This document shows positions 8,140 to 16,613 of a DNA stretch of 64,000 nt, piece after piece; position 1 is the first letter of the stretch, and each line of letters opens with the position of its first letter. Under the pieces are notes generated by a model. The model did no database searches. It was not told the DNA's origin and was given only the letters and a program-made list of their open reading frames with translations. The translations under genes were made by a program, and so were the position numbers. Location: positions 496,001 through 560,000 of the forward strand of contig NZ_JAPEPT010000003.1 in assembly GCF_026339995.1 (NCBI RefSeq), given 5' to 3'. The DNA comes from Streptomyces sp. NBC_01481 (GTDB lineage Bacteria > Actinomycetota > Actinomycetes > Streptomycetales > Streptomycetaceae).

Positions 8140-9615
8140 ATGCACACCGACACCGAGCGCTGCGTACGCGCCGTCCAGGCGAAGGACGCCCGATTCGACG
8201 GCTGGTTCTTCACGGCCGTGCTGACTACGCGGATCTACTGCCGCCCCAGCTGCCCGGTGGTGCCGCCGAAGGTCGAGAACATGACCTTCTATCCGAGCGC
8301 GGCCGCCTGTCAGCAGGCCGGATTCCGGGCCTGCAAGCGCTGCCGCCCCGACACCAGCCCCGGCTCCCCGGAGTGGAACGCCCGCGCGGACACCGTCGCA
8401 CGCGCCATGCGTCTCATCCGCGACGGAGTCGTCGACCGCGAAGGGGTACCGGGCCTCGCCGCCCGCCTCGGCTACTCCACCCGGCAGATCGAGCGCCAGC
8501 TCCTCGCCGAGCTGGGCGCGGGACCGCTCGCCCTGGCCCGCGCGCAGCGCGCCCAGACCGCGCGCCTCCTTATCGAAACCACCGCGCTCCCGATGGCCGA
8601 GGTCGCCTTCGCGGCCGGTTTCGCCTCCATCCGCACCTTCAACGACACCGTCCGCGAGGTCTTCGCACTCGCCCCCGGCGAACTGCGCACCCGAGCCATC
8701 CGCAGCCGTACCGCACCCCCGCAGACCCCCGGAGTGATCTCCCTGCGGCTGCCGTACCGCGCGCCGCTCAATCCGAGCAACCTCTTCGGCCACCTCGCCG
8801 CGACCGGGGTACCCGGCGTCGAGGAGTGGCTGGACGGGGCCTACCGCCGCACCCTCAACCTCCCCTACGGGCACGGCATCGTCGCCCTCGCCCCGCGGCC
8901 CGACCACATCGCCTGCCGGCTCGCCCTCACCGACCCGCGCGACCTCACCATCGCGATCAGCCGCTGCCGCTGGATGCTCGACCTCGACGCCGATCCGGTC
9001 GCCGTCGACGACCAACTGCGTACGGACGAACTGCTCGCGCCGCTGGTCGACAAGGCGCCGGGGCGACGGGTGCCGCGCACCGTCGACGCGGCGGAGTTCG
9101 CCGTACGGGCGGTGCTGGGCCAGCAGGTCTCGACGGCCGCGGCCCGCACCCACGCGAGCCGCCTGGTCAGGGCCCACGGCGAGGCGATCGAGGACGCCGA
9201 GGGCGGCCTCACGCATCTTTTCCCGTCCTCCGAGGCGCTGGCGACGCTGGACCCTCAGACCCTGGCGCTGCCCGGCACCCGCCGCACCACCTTCATGAGC
9301 CTCGTCGGGGCGCTGGCCGACGGCTCACTGCAGCTCGGCATCGACAGCGACTGGGACAAGGCCCGCGCGCAGCTGACCGCGATCCCCGGCTTCGGCCTCT
9401 GGACGGTCGAAGTGATCGCGATGCGCGCCCTGGGCGACCCGGACGCGTTCCTGCCCGGCGACCTCGGCATGCGGCGCGCCGCCGCCGAACTGGGTCTGCC
9501 CTCGACCCCCGCAGCGCTCACCAACCGCGCCGCGGCCTGGCGCCCCTGGCGGGCGTACGCCGTCCAGTACCTCTGGGCCACCGACGATCACCCCATCAAC
9601 CGCCTGCCCTCATAA
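8140..9615 (+). CDS. Ada regulatory domain - AraC HTH - AlkA DNA-3-methyladenine glycosylase fusion
   Basis: A three-part DNA alkylation-repair protein, 491 residues. Residues 1-75 form the Ada metal-binding domain with four cysteines (C34, C38, C65, C68; YCRPSC and CKRC), where one Cys is alkylated by methylphosphotriesters. Residues 80-190 form an AraC-type double HTH. Residues 200-480 are AlkA: the helix-hairpin-helix AIPGFGLWTVEVIAM and catalytic Asp441 in LPGDLGMRRA. It probably senses methylation damage, activates its own transcription and excises alkylated bases. The methyltransferase gene ogt follows after 12 bp, so the two form a repair operon. Confidence 0.92.
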   Translation: MHTDTERCVRAVQAKDARFDGWFFTAVLTTRIYCRPSCPVVPPKVENMTFYPSAAACQQAGFRACKRCRPDTSPGSPEWNARADTVARAMRLIRDGVVDREGVPGLAARLGYSTRQIERQLLAELGAGPLALARAQRAQTARLLIETTALPMAEVAFAAGFASIRTFNDTVREVFALAPGELRTRAIRSRTAPPQTPGVISLRLPYRAPLNPSNLFGHLAATGVPGVEEWLDGAYRRTLNLPYGHGIVALAPRPDHIACRLALTDPRDLTIAISRCRWMLDLDADPVAVDDQLRTDELLAPLVDKAPGRRVPRTVDAAEFAVRAVLGQQVSTAAARTHASRLVRAHGEAIEDAEGGLTHLFPSSEALATLDPQTLALPGTRRTTFMSLVGALADGSLQLGIDSDWDKARAQLTAIPGFGLWTVEVIAMRALGDPDAFLPGDLGMRRAAAELGLPSTPAALTNRAAAWRPWRAYAVQYLWATDDHPINRLPS

Positions 9616-9627
9616 GGAAGTTCAGCC

Positions 9628-10122
9628 ATGACCAAGCAGCACACGGTCGTCGACAGTCCCTACGGCCCGCTGACCCTCGTCGCGACCGACGGAGTGCTGA
9701 GCGGCCTCTACATGCCCCAGCAGCGCCACCGGCCCGACGAGGAGACCTTCGGCGAGGTGGATCCCGCCCCCTTCGGCGAGGCGATCCGCCAGCTGGAGGC
9801 CTACTTCGCCCGCGAGCTCACGGAATTCGATCTGCCGATGCGGCTGCACGGCACGGACTTCCAGCAGCGCGTCTGGGAACAGCTGCGGCAGATCCCGTAC
9901 GGCGAGACACGGACCTACGGCGAACTGGCCGAGGCGCTCGGCAACGCCGGTGCCTCCCGCGCGGTGGGTCTGGCCAACGGCAAGAACCCGATCGGGATCA
10001 TCGTCCCCTGCCACCGGGTCATCGGCTCGACGGGCAGCCTCGTCGGCTACGGCGGCGGACTCGACCGCAAGCAACGGCTGCTGGCGTTCGAGTCCGGCAC
10101 ACCCGACGACGCGCTGTTCTAG
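9628..10122 (+). CDS. ogt: methylated-DNA--[protein]-cysteine S-methyltransferase
   Basis: 164 residues with the diagnostic active site IIVPCHRVIGSTG (acceptor Cys128) and the DNA-binding wing region QRVWEQLRQIPYGETRTYGE. It transfers the methyl group of O6-methylguanine irreversibly to its own cysteine. AAGGAAG precedes the ATG. It lies 12 bp after the Ada/AlkA fusion, so expression under the adaptive response is likely (inference). Confidence 0.93.
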   Translation: MTKQHTVVDSPYGPLTLVATDGVLSGLYMPQQRHRPDEETFGEVDPAPFGEAIRQLEAYFARELTEFDLPMRLHGTDFQQRVWEQLRQIPYGETRTYGELAEALGNAGASRAVGLANGKNPIGIIVPCHRVIGSTGSLVGYGGGLDRKQRLLAFESGTPDDALF

Positions 10123-10207
10123 GGCCGGGCCCCGGCGATCTCACAGCCGCTCGGCTTCCCAACGGGGCGATAGGTTTCTGTTCGGGATCGCGGCGTGAGG
10201 TGAGGCA

Positions 10208-11071
10208 ATGCGGCATGCGGCAGTAGGCGTCGACATCGGTGGTACCAAGGTGCTCATGCTCGCAGAGGGGCAGGATCTTGAAGCGCCGCTCACTCGGCGC
10301 CTGGCCACGGGTCCCTCGGTCGTTCCCGCAGACATCGAAGCCTCTGTCCGGGCCTTCCTCGCCGACAACGCCCTGAAGCCGACGGCACTGGGGATCGCCG
10401 TGCCCGGCCTCGTCGAGAACGGTCAGGTCAAGATCTCCGACGTGTTGCCCCAGCTGACGGGCTGGGAGGGACTGCACAATGCCGGAACCCCACAGCTGCT
10501 CGTCAATGACATCCGAGGCGCTCTCGCGCAGGAGTCGGCCGGCCTCTCCCAGGCCTCGTCCGCTGCGGTGATCGTCTGTGGGACCGCAGTGGGATCGGCC
10601 TACCTGTGCGAGGGACGGGTCGTCCGCGGCTCGCGAGGATGGGCCGGCGAGATCGGCAGCCTGCCGCTGCCGACGCCACAGGGTGTCAAGCGGCTCGACG
10701 ACCTCGCCGGCGGGGGAGCGATCGTACGCGCGGTCGGCGAGCCTCCGGAGCAGATCCATGCCGCGCTCGCCACTGGTGACCCTCGGACACGGTGCATCGT
10801 CAATGCTGCGGGCGAGGCGCTCGGACTCGCCATCGCCTCGCTGATCAACATCCTCAACCCGGACGTGGTGCGGATCGCTGGTGGCACCCTCGGATATGCG
10901 GGCTACTGGGACACCGCTGTAGCGACGGCACGCACCCACGCCCTGCCGGAGTTGTGGGACGTCTGCAGCGTCGACCGAATCCAGGCCACGGAACTGGTCG
11001 TTGCCCGAGGCGCCATGCGTCTCGCCGCCGCAGCGATCGACGGCCAGGCATGGGTCCAGCAATACGTCTGA
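10208..11071 (+). CDS. ROK-family/glucokinase-like sugar kinase
   Basis: 287 residues of ASKHA fold. The N-terminal phosphate-1 motif is VGVDIGGTKVLML. The adenosine region is NPDVVRIAGGTLG, and GIAVPGLV and VNDIRGAL occupy the places where ROK kinases carry sugar contacts and the catalytic Asp. The usual ROK zinc motif (C-x-C-x2-G-x2-C) is not visible, and it lacks a repressor HTH. A glucose or amino-sugar kinase is plausible; specificity is unknown. GAGGTGAGG lies just upstream of ATG 10208. It converges on the first sirtuin copy. Confidence 0.72.
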   Translation: MRHAAVGVDIGGTKVLMLAEGQDLEAPLTRRLATGPSVVPADIEASVRAFLADNALKPTALGIAVPGLVENGQVKISDVLPQLTGWEGLHNAGTPQLLVNDIRGALAQESAGLSQASSAAVIVCGTAVGSAYLCEGRVVRGSRGWAGEIGSLPLPTPQGVKRLDDLAGGGAIVRAVGEPPEQIHAALATGDPRTRCIVNAAGEALGLAIASLINILNPDVVRIAGGTLGYAGYWDTAVATARTHALPELWDVCSVDRIQATELVVARGAMRLAAAAIDGQAWVQQYV

Positions 11072-11146
11072 CCCGAATATTTGGGATTCCGGATCCGTTC
11101 GCCACCTGGCCGTCTCCGGCGCGTGGGCATAACTGCGCAACGACTC

Positions 11147-11878
11147 TCAGCTCTCGGTGCCCAGCCGGCGCAGGAGTTCGGGCAGGGCGGTGCCGATGGG
11201 CTCCCGGACGACTTGGTCGGCTCGGTCGTCGTAAGGGGTCGGCTCGGCGTTGACGATGATCAGTTGGGCGCCGTGGTCGGCGGCGACGCCGGCAAGCCCG
11301 GCGGCGGGCTGGACCTGGAGGCTGGTTCCGACGGCGATGAAGATCTGGCATGCCTTGGTGATCGCGAGAGCCTCGCCCAAGACCGCGGGGTCGAGCCGCT
11401 CGCCGAACATCACCGTCGCCGACTTGAGGATGCCGCCGCACTCCAGGCACGGCGGATCCTCCTCACCGGCGTCGACTCGCGCGAGCGCTTCCTCCATCGG
11501 TGCCTTGGCGTTGCACTTGGTGCACACCACGGTCCGTGCGGTGCCGTGCAGTTCGAGCACCTTGCGGGCGGGCAGGCCGGCGAGCTGGTGCAGCCCGTCC
11601 ACGTTCTGCGTGATCACCCGCACCGGCACCCCGGACCGCTCCAGTTCCGCCACGGCCCGGTGCGCCGTGTTGGGCTCGGCCTGCAGCGTCCGGTTCTTCC
11701 GCCGCATCTGCCAGGACCGCCGCCGGATCTCCGGATCGCCCATGTAGTACTCGTACGTCACGAGCTTCTCGGCCTCCGGATTCCGCCGCCACAGCCCGTT
11801 GGGCCCGCGATAATCAGGGATACCGGAATCAGTGGATATACCTGCGCCACTGAGGATGGCGACGAGGGACCTGTTCAT
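11147..11878 (-). CDS. Sir2-family NAD-dependent deacylase, copy 1 of an exact tandem duplication
   Basis: A 243-residue sirtuin. NAD site: LSGAGISTDSGIPDYRGP and TQNVDGLH; the catalytic His is in LELHGT. Zinc cysteines are CTKC and CLEC, and GTSLQVQPAAG and IIVNAEPT complete the Rossmann site. Every residue matches copy 2 except the end: copy 1 stops after ...GTES. The duplicated DNA begins one base before the ATG, so copy 1 lacks the TACTCT promoter box present upstream of copy 2. A GTG at 11902 would add eight unrelated residues. Copy 1 may be silent or driven by new upstream sequence. Enzymes of this class remove acyl groups and produce O-acetyl-ADP-ribose. Confidence 0.85.
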   Translation of the reverse strand: MNRSLVAILSGAGISTDSGIPDYRGPNGLWRRNPEAEKLVTYEYYMGDPEIRRRSWQMRRKNRTLQAEPNTAHRAVAELERSGVPVRVITQNVDGLHQLAGLPARKVLELHGTARTVVCTKCNAKAPMEEALARVDAGEEDPPCLECGGILKSATVMFGERLDPAVLGEALAITKACQIFIAVGTSLQVQPAAGLAGVAADHGAQLIIVNAEPTPYDDRADQVVREPIGTALPELLRRLGTES

Positions 11879-11880
11879 GG
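11151..11880. repeat. 730-bp direct repeat, unit A (sirtuin coding sequence)
   Basis: Identical to 12082-12811 (offset 931 bp) as far as I can read. The unit runs from one base upstream of the start codon to two codons before the ends of the coding sequences, i.e. almost exactly one gene. The 201 bp between the copies (11881-12081) have no recognised gene; they include an imperfect inverted pair GGTGCT...AGCACC. No terminal inverted repeats or transposase were found. Confidence 0.9.
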
Positions 11881-12071
11881 AGGCGCCCGCCGTGGTGGAC
11901 ACCTACTTGGTCCGCGCGGATTTCAGAAAGGCTGAGGTCCTCAAGCTGACAACACACGTCTCACCAAACGGGCTGCTGGCACGGGCGTGGTGAAGTCGAC
12001 GTCGAGGCAGGTGCTGGACGTGGCACCTCAAGCACCTGTCGCATCCCCTTAGAGCCAGGCCCAACTGGGCG

Positions 12072-12809
12072 TCAGTAGTCACTCTCGGTGCCCAGCCGGC
12101 GCAGGAGTTCGGGCAGGGCGGTGCCGATGGGCTCCCGGACGACTTGGTCGGCTCGGTCGTCGTAAGGGGTCGGCTCGGCGTTGACGATGATCAGTTGGGC
12201 GCCGTGGTCGGCGGCGACGCCGGCAAGCCCGGCGGCGGGCTGGACCTGGAGGCTGGTTCCGACGGCGATGAAGATCTGGCATGCCTTGGTGATCGCGAGA
12301 GCCTCGCCCAAGACCGCGGGGTCGAGCCGCTCGCCGAACATCACCGTCGCCGACTTGAGGATGCCGCCGCACTCCAGGCACGGCGGATCCTCCTCACCGG
12401 CGTCGACTCGCGCGAGCGCTTCCTCCATCGGTGCCTTGGCGTTGCACTTGGTGCACACCACGGTCCGTGCGGTGCCGTGCAGTTCGAGCACCTTGCGGGC
12501 GGGCAGGCCGGCGAGCTGGTGCAGCCCGTCCACGTTCTGCGTGATCACCCGCACCGGCACCCCGGACCGCTCCAGTTCCGCCACGGCCCGGTGCGCCGTG
12601 TTGGGCTCGGCCTGCAGCGTCCGGTTCTTCCGCCGCATCTGCCAGGACCGCCGCCGGATCTCCGGATCGCCCATGTAGTACTCGTACGTCACGAGCTTCT
12701 CGGCCTCCGGATTCCGCCGCCACAGCCCGTTGGGCCCGCGATAATCAGGGATACCGGAATCAGTGGATATACCTGCGCCACTGAGGATGGCGACGAGGGA
12801 CCTGTTCAT
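12072..12809 (-). CDS. Sir2-family NAD-dependent deacylase, copy 2 (probable parental copy)
   Basis: 245 residues, identical to copy 1 over 243 residues, then ending ...GTESDY. All sirtuin motifs are intact (GAGIS, GIPDYRGP, TQNVDGLH, catalytic LHG, CTKC/CLEC zinc ribbon). The ATG at 12809 has no Shine-Dalgarno but is preceded by TACTCT (12816-12821, minus strand), the leaderless arrangement used by several genes in this window. Copy 1 lacks this box, so copy 2 looks like the original. It lies directly downstream of, and on the same strand as, the SLATT gene of the AT-rich island (87 bp gap). Confidence 0.88.
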   Translation of the reverse strand: MNRSLVAILSGAGISTDSGIPDYRGPNGLWRRNPEAEKLVTYEYYMGDPEIRRRSWQMRRKNRTLQAEPNTAHRAVAELERSGVPVRVITQNVDGLHQLAGLPARKVLELHGTARTVVCTKCNAKAPMEEALARVDAGEEDPPCLECGGILKSATVMFGERLDPAVLGEALAITKACQIFIAVGTSLQVQPAAGLAGVAADHGAQLIIVNAEPTPYDDRADQVVREPIGTALPELLRRLGTESDY

Positions 12810-12811
12810 GG
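12082..12811. repeat. 730-bp direct repeat, unit B (sirtuin coding sequence)
   Basis: Second unit of the exact duplication. Translations in several different frames, on both strands, are identical over the unit, which shows base-level rather than only protein-level identity. Divergence is abrupt at both ends. Confidence 0.9.
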
Positions 12812-12815
12812 GTCA

Positions 12816-12821
12816 AGAGTA
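12816..12821 (-). promoter_or_regulatory. TANNNT box before sirtuin copy 2
   Basis: TACTCT on the minus strand at -12 to -7 from the ATG at 12809, outside the duplicated unit. It is absent upstream of copy 1. Confidence 0.4.
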
Positions 12822-12896
12822 GGACGCCTGTTGCATCAGCTGGCCGTAGCGACCGCACACACGATTCTCTGAGGCGGATACCGAGGTAATCGAGTG

Positions 12897-13811
12897 TCAT
12901 TCTTCGCTCTTCCAGGAAGTCATCCATGCCTCATTTTGGGCAGAGATAATCCTTTCACATTGCGCCACAAATCGATCATCTTCATGATGAGAGGCTGCCC
13001 CACCCACCAACTGCCGACCAGCAAGCAAGCGTTGAAGCTCGTCAGCTGTACGTGAATATTCGAGGTATTGGTAGCTGTAGCGAGCCGCTGTTCCGTATGC
13101 GATCACCGCGGTCCCCATTGTTGCTGCAGTCGCTACCCATACTGCTGCGTGTTCTATTCCCAAAGCGCCAGATACTCCAGCAAGAACTGTTGCAGCGATG
13201 GCAAAAAATGAGGCGACATAGTGGACGGCATTTTCTCGCCTCTTCATATTCAAGGTCTGCGGGCGATAGTAATCTCTTATCTGCCCTTGGATTCGTCGCT
13301 CGCAGTAGGTGTCGACGTCGCCGACTGGGGGAAGTTGTCGTTCTTTTGGTAGAATTCCGATCGCGTGGCCCATCAAGTCTGCAGCTTCCTGCTCGAATCG
13401 GGAGCATCTGTCCCACAAGTTTTCCGCCGCCGAATTTTCCCGGTAGGGACTGACATGCGCTAGATAAGTAAGAACTTCTGCCTTTATGGCTTCAGAAACG
13501 GAACGTATTCGAGTCCAATCTCGGATCAGAGAAGGCCTTGAGCCGCGGCCAGCCAAAGGCGTCAAACCGGCGGCCACTGCAGCAGCGAATGCTGCATAGC
13601 GTCCTGAATCGTTGCGCCAGATTTCCATCTGTGCACTCGCGGTCCCTGTTATGGCGGCGACTACGGCCAGTGCTAGCAGAAATCGGCGAGCTCTCTGAAT
13701 TTTCACCTTCAGTTTGGTAGCTGCCTGCGACCATACATTCTGGCGATCCCACCAATAAGTTGGCGCATCTTGCATGGCCTGGCGTCTACTAACTTCGTTC
13801 GCCACGTGCAT
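12897..13811 (-). CDS. tandem SLATT (DUF4231-type) four-helix membrane protein
   Basis: A 304-residue protein with two 2-TM units: helices at about 43-60 and 72-88, then 195-215 and 222-243, each with charged helical arms (PTYWWDRQNVW at the N-terminus; RRIQGQIRDYY before the second pair). This matches SLATT/DUF4231 proteins, predicted pore-forming effectors found with SMODS, SLOG and TIR domains. The start ATG 13811 lies 13 bp after the stop of the GAF/TIR gene with GGTGGTGG before it, so the two are probably one operon. A GTG at 13859 would overlap the upstream gene. The gene is much AT-richer than its surroundings (28 of 60 bases are G/C at 13201-13260), implying transfer. Confidence 0.75.
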   Translation of the reverse strand: MHVANEVSRRQAMQDAPTYWWDRQNVWSQAATKLKVKIQRARRFLLALAVVAAITGTASAQMEIWRNDSGRYAAFAAAVAAGLTPLAGRGSRPSLIRDWTRIRSVSEAIKAEVLTYLAHVSPYRENSAAENLWDRCSRFEQEAADLMGHAIGILPKERQLPPVGDVDTYCERRIQGQIRDYYRPQTLNMKRRENAVHYVASFFAIAATVLAGVSGALGIEHAAVWVATAATMGTAVIAYGTAARYSYQYLEYSRTADELQRLLAGRQLVGGAASHHEDDRFVAQCERIISAQNEAWMTSWKSEE

Positions 13812-13824
13812 GGTCCACCACCGA

Positions 13825-14979
13825 TTATTTGGACTGCCTCTCTGCACCGAGCAGCACATTGACCCGCTGCCTTAGATCGTCTTTGAAATCAACTTCGAGT
13901 AGCTCATGGCTTCTTTTCACACGCGGCACCTGGAGAGTGCGCAGCGCAGAAAAGTCGAACGGCGCTGGTGGCGATCTCAATTCGCGGATCGGTATCCAGC
14001 CAGAGGGCTCGCCACTTTTCCTTTCCTCGCCAGCGCTAGTCCGAGCGTGTAGCATCCCCGCTTCGAAGACGACGTTTGGGTTATCGAAATACTTTACATC
14101 CGCGGCGCCTGGGCTGGACCTGTCAGACTCATACGGCTCCGAAAAGTAACAAACACCGAACTTTGATTCACTTATTTCACGACTGATCTGAGAGGCGATC
14201 GATCCGGATTCCTTCATTTGGGACCAGTCGGTGAACTCGGCTCTGTCTTTGAACTCATCGAGAATATCCAAAATTGCGCCCACCACCTGCCTGTCTGCCC
14301 TCTGCGAAAAGGCCACGAAGAAGTGTGGTTTTGCTACCCTGGGGAATTCTGAAGCCTTCAGCAAGTCCTCAAGGTCTTGGATTGCGTAAAGTGTGTTCCT
14401 ATCCTGTGCAGTGTTGGATTCGTAGAGCTCATATAGGATGGCCAATGCATTTCCCAGTCGCGAGATTTCCGTTTTGGCGATATCTGTCGCTTCCATGTAC
14501 ATTCCGGATTCGACGAGCAGAACTCCGTCGGAGTGCTTGAAGCGCAGTGGTACGACTATCACGGTATGTGCATTCTCGGTACACGGCGTGTATTGAGCGA
14601 TCTCGCCATTGGAGGATGTGAACTGATTAGCCAGGGTGCTGGGATTGAGCAGATCCTCACTATTTCGGCTGGCAATCCAGATCGGATGGCCATCTGAGAA
14701 GGCCTGTGTTGCCGCGTTGGTGGGCGACCCGCTTGAAGTCAGGAGATCCCAATGATGGTTCAGGTCGTCCAAGCTCCAAAAGGTATCTAGAGTAATTTGC
14801 TCTTTTCCGTTGAGAAACCTCGATTCGCGCAGGAGTTCGCAGTATTGCGCGTCGAGTTGATCCCGGAGATATCTGTAAACGACCGAGCGCACGCGATCGA
14901 AAGTTTTGTCGTCTACTATGTCGACGGACTGGGCGAAGTGGAGCAGATGGCCAGCGAAGGTGCTCGTTTTGACGGGCAT
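13825..14979 (-). CDS. GAF-like sensor domain fused to a TIR-like/predicted nucleotide-binding domain
   Basis: 384 residues in two parts. Residues 20-190 look like a GAF domain: a long N-terminal helix, WSLDDLNHHWDLL, the strand VIVVPLRFKHSDGVLLVES, and a closing helix ISRLGNALAILYELYES. Residues 217-380 resemble the TIR-like nucleotide-binding fold: HFFVAFSQRADRQVVGAIL, SKFGVCYFSEPYES and NPNVVFEAGML, with Glu306 where TIR NADases carry their catalytic Glu. A GAF domain could sense a cyclic nucleotide or other ligand and switch on the TIR part; that is inference. It is codirectional and nearly contiguous with the SLATT gene. The start at 14979 has a weak GGGGA; GTG 14991 is the alternative. 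Confidence 0.65.
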   Translation of the reverse strand: MPVKTSTFAGHLLHFAQSVDIVDDKTFDRVRSVVYRYLRDQLDAQYCELLRESRFLNGKEQITLDTFWSLDDLNHHWDLLTSSGSPTNAATQAFSDGHPIWIASRNSEDLLNPSTLANQFTSSNGEIAQYTPCTENAHTVIVVPLRFKHSDGVLLVESGMYMEATDIAKTEISRLGNALAILYELYESNTAQDRNTLYAIQDLEDLLKASEFPRVAKPHFFVAFSQRADRQVVGAILDILDEFKDRAEFTDWSQMKESGSIASQISREISESKFGVCYFSEPYESDRSSPGAADVKYFDNPNVVFEAGMLHARTSAGEERKSGEPSGWIPIRELRSPPAPFDFSALRTLQVPRVKRSHELLEVDFKDDLRQRVNVLLGAERQSK

Positions 14980-15548
14980 AGGATTCCCCACGTTCCGTGT
15001 CGGCTATGCGTTTGCTCAAAGCTGCAACCATCGAAGCTGAGCGGAAGAGCGCCACGGCACCGCTATTCCCAGCATGCGACGATACGAGAAGACTGGCGAC
15101 TTGAGGACCAGTCTCGTAAAGCCGGGCGCCAGGGATCCCTCCTCGGTCGGGCAGCGGGGGGCCGCCAAGGCTCACACCGTGACGCTCGCGCTCGGCCCTT
15201 GGCGGGGCCCTGGAAGGTCACTAGATAACACCTCCGGGGTCTCGTTGCAGCCTCCTGGTTAGAAGGTTGCTGATTCACCTTTGTGCTACCCGTGGCTGTC
15301 CATGGTCCCCAACCGCAAACGTGCAGGGCAGATTGACCGACGCTGCCCCGCGTCCCGTCCGCAACTGGCGGGACAGAAGCTACGGTGCAAGGATGGACGT
15401 ATAGAGGTATGGAAAGGGTCGGTGATGGTTGAAACCTTGTTGCTTGACTGTCTGATCTAGCACGCAGAGTGACGTTTCACCTCACCTGACTTTTGGTTTG
15501 GCGTTTCGTTGAACCTTCGTCTTCCAAGGGCCGTAAAGGGGGACGACC
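14980..15548. other. divergent control region of the TIR/SLATT island
   Basis: No convincing gene in 569 bases between two divergently read defence-like genes. A GC-rich patch carries a perfect 9-bp inverted pair (CCGCCAAGG at 15162-15170, CCTTGGCGG at 15197-15205). There is also an imperfect hairpin GCAGCCT...AAGGTTGC around 15246-15270. TTGAAA at 15429-15434 is a possible -35 element for the TIR gene, but no good -10 follows. A short structured RNA is possible but unproved. Confidence 0.4.
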
Positions 15549-16613
15549 ATGAACGATGCAAGTGACTCGCGTTCAACCCAGTCCGATAACGGCTCGCGCC
15601 CATCGGCCACCGAGGAGATTCCGCTTCCGCATGGACCTTTGGTATTCATCAGTCATGACTCGCGGGACGCTAATGTCGCTGAAGCGTTCAGTAGGCTTCT
15701 GAATAGTGTCACCGCAGGACTGCTGAAGTCATTTAGGTCGTCTGATCGGAGGGGTTCTCAGGGCTTCGAATACGGGGTCGAGTGGTTTCCTGAGCTGATG
15801 CGGCAAATTGGAGATGCTAGTGACGTTGTCTGCCTTCTTACGGAACGGAGTTTGGATCGTCCCTGGATTCTATATGAGGCTGGGGTTGCAAAAGGGAAGA
15901 TTAGTGCAACTGTGCATGGACTTGCGCTAGGTGTTCCGCTCAAGAAAGCGAGCACGGGCCCCTTTGCTCAGTTTCAGAACTGTGGCGACGATGTCGAATC
16001 GATCACAAAACTGATTATTCAGCTCGTCAAGCGCCTGCCAAACGCTGATCCCGATCGCGAGATGGTCGAAGTTCAGGTGAAAAGCTTCAAGGAGCGCGTT
16101 GACGAGCTTCTGGAAGCCTTCAAAGGGGAGGCGGAAGACGACGCATTCCCGGACGGTGAGGGAGCAAGGGACGCACAGCTCTTCGAGGAAATAAAAGCAA
16201 TGTTCCAAGAATTGCCACTTCGGGTAGAGTCGAGTATCGTTAATAGCGGCCTGCAGCCCCTGCGTGGTGAAATATTGAATCCGAGGGCGCTCGGAGATAT
16301 TGCCGAAATGACGAGAGCCGGAAAGGGAGGAGAGGGTATTAGCCTTCTCATCCTTGCGAGTCCATTTCGTGAAATCATGCCTTGGCTCTATGAAATCGCA
16401 ACTGAGGTGTATCGAGCTGAATGCCGACGAGATCGCGAAGCGGTTCGTCGAGGTTGGGGCGATTTCGTTCGGGCGATAGAAGTGGCTGGCCAGGTTCCGT
16501 TGCGCGGTGGGCGCGACTTCCGTCATCTTGCACGCGACATTATGCGCCTGGCTTCGCGCTTCGTGGATTTGGAAGAATTGCACGTTGTGTCGGATATTCA
16601 TTCGGCAGATTGA
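15549..16613 (+). CDS. TIR-domain protein with helical C-terminal extension, probable NADase effector
   Basis: A 354-residue protein. The TIR domain spans about 30-165: LVFISHDSRDANVAEAFSRLL (first strand and box 1), ASDVVCLLTERSLDRPWILYEAG (third strand region, with W106 and Glu110 in the W-x3-E arrangement of catalytically active TIRs), then GVPLKK. Residues 170-354 are mainly helical and not assigned; they may sense infection or oligomerise. Bacterial TIR effectors cleave NAD+ or make signalling ADP-ribose derivatives. AAAGGGGG precedes ATG 15549 by 7 bases. Composition is AT-rich relative to the chromosome, like the divergent GAF/TIR and SLATT genes, so the three probably arrived together. 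Confidence 0.78.
   Translation: MNDASDSRSTQSDNGSRPSATEEIPLPHGPLVFISHDSRDANVAEAFSRLLNSVTAGLLKSFRSSDRRGSQGFEYGVEWFPELMRQIGDASDVVCLLTERSLDRPWILYEAGVAKGKISATVHGLALGVPLKKASTGPFAQFQNCGDDVESITKLIIQLVKRLPNADPDREMVEVQVKSFKERVDELLEAFKGEAEDDAFPDGEGARDAQLFEEIKAMFQELPLRVESSIVNSGLQPLRGEILNPRALGDIAEMTRAGKGGEGISLLILASPFREIMPWLYEIATEVYRAECRRDREAVRRGWGDFVRAIEVAGQVPLRGGRDFRHLARDIMRLASRFVDLEELHVVSDIHSAD

Noticed and set aside
8133..10226. 697-residue plus-strand open frame
   Set aside because: It is out of frame with the Ada/AlkA and ogt genes, which have complete active sites; the translation is low-complexity Arg/Pro sequence.
11881..12081. Insertion sequence between the sirtuin copies
   Set aside because: No transposase frame, no convincing terminal inverted repeats and no target duplication could be found in the 201 bp.
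15074..15262. 62-residue open frame upstream of the TIR gene
   Set aside because: No ribosome site, no recognisable similarity, and it spans the inverted-repeat patch; treated as non-coding.
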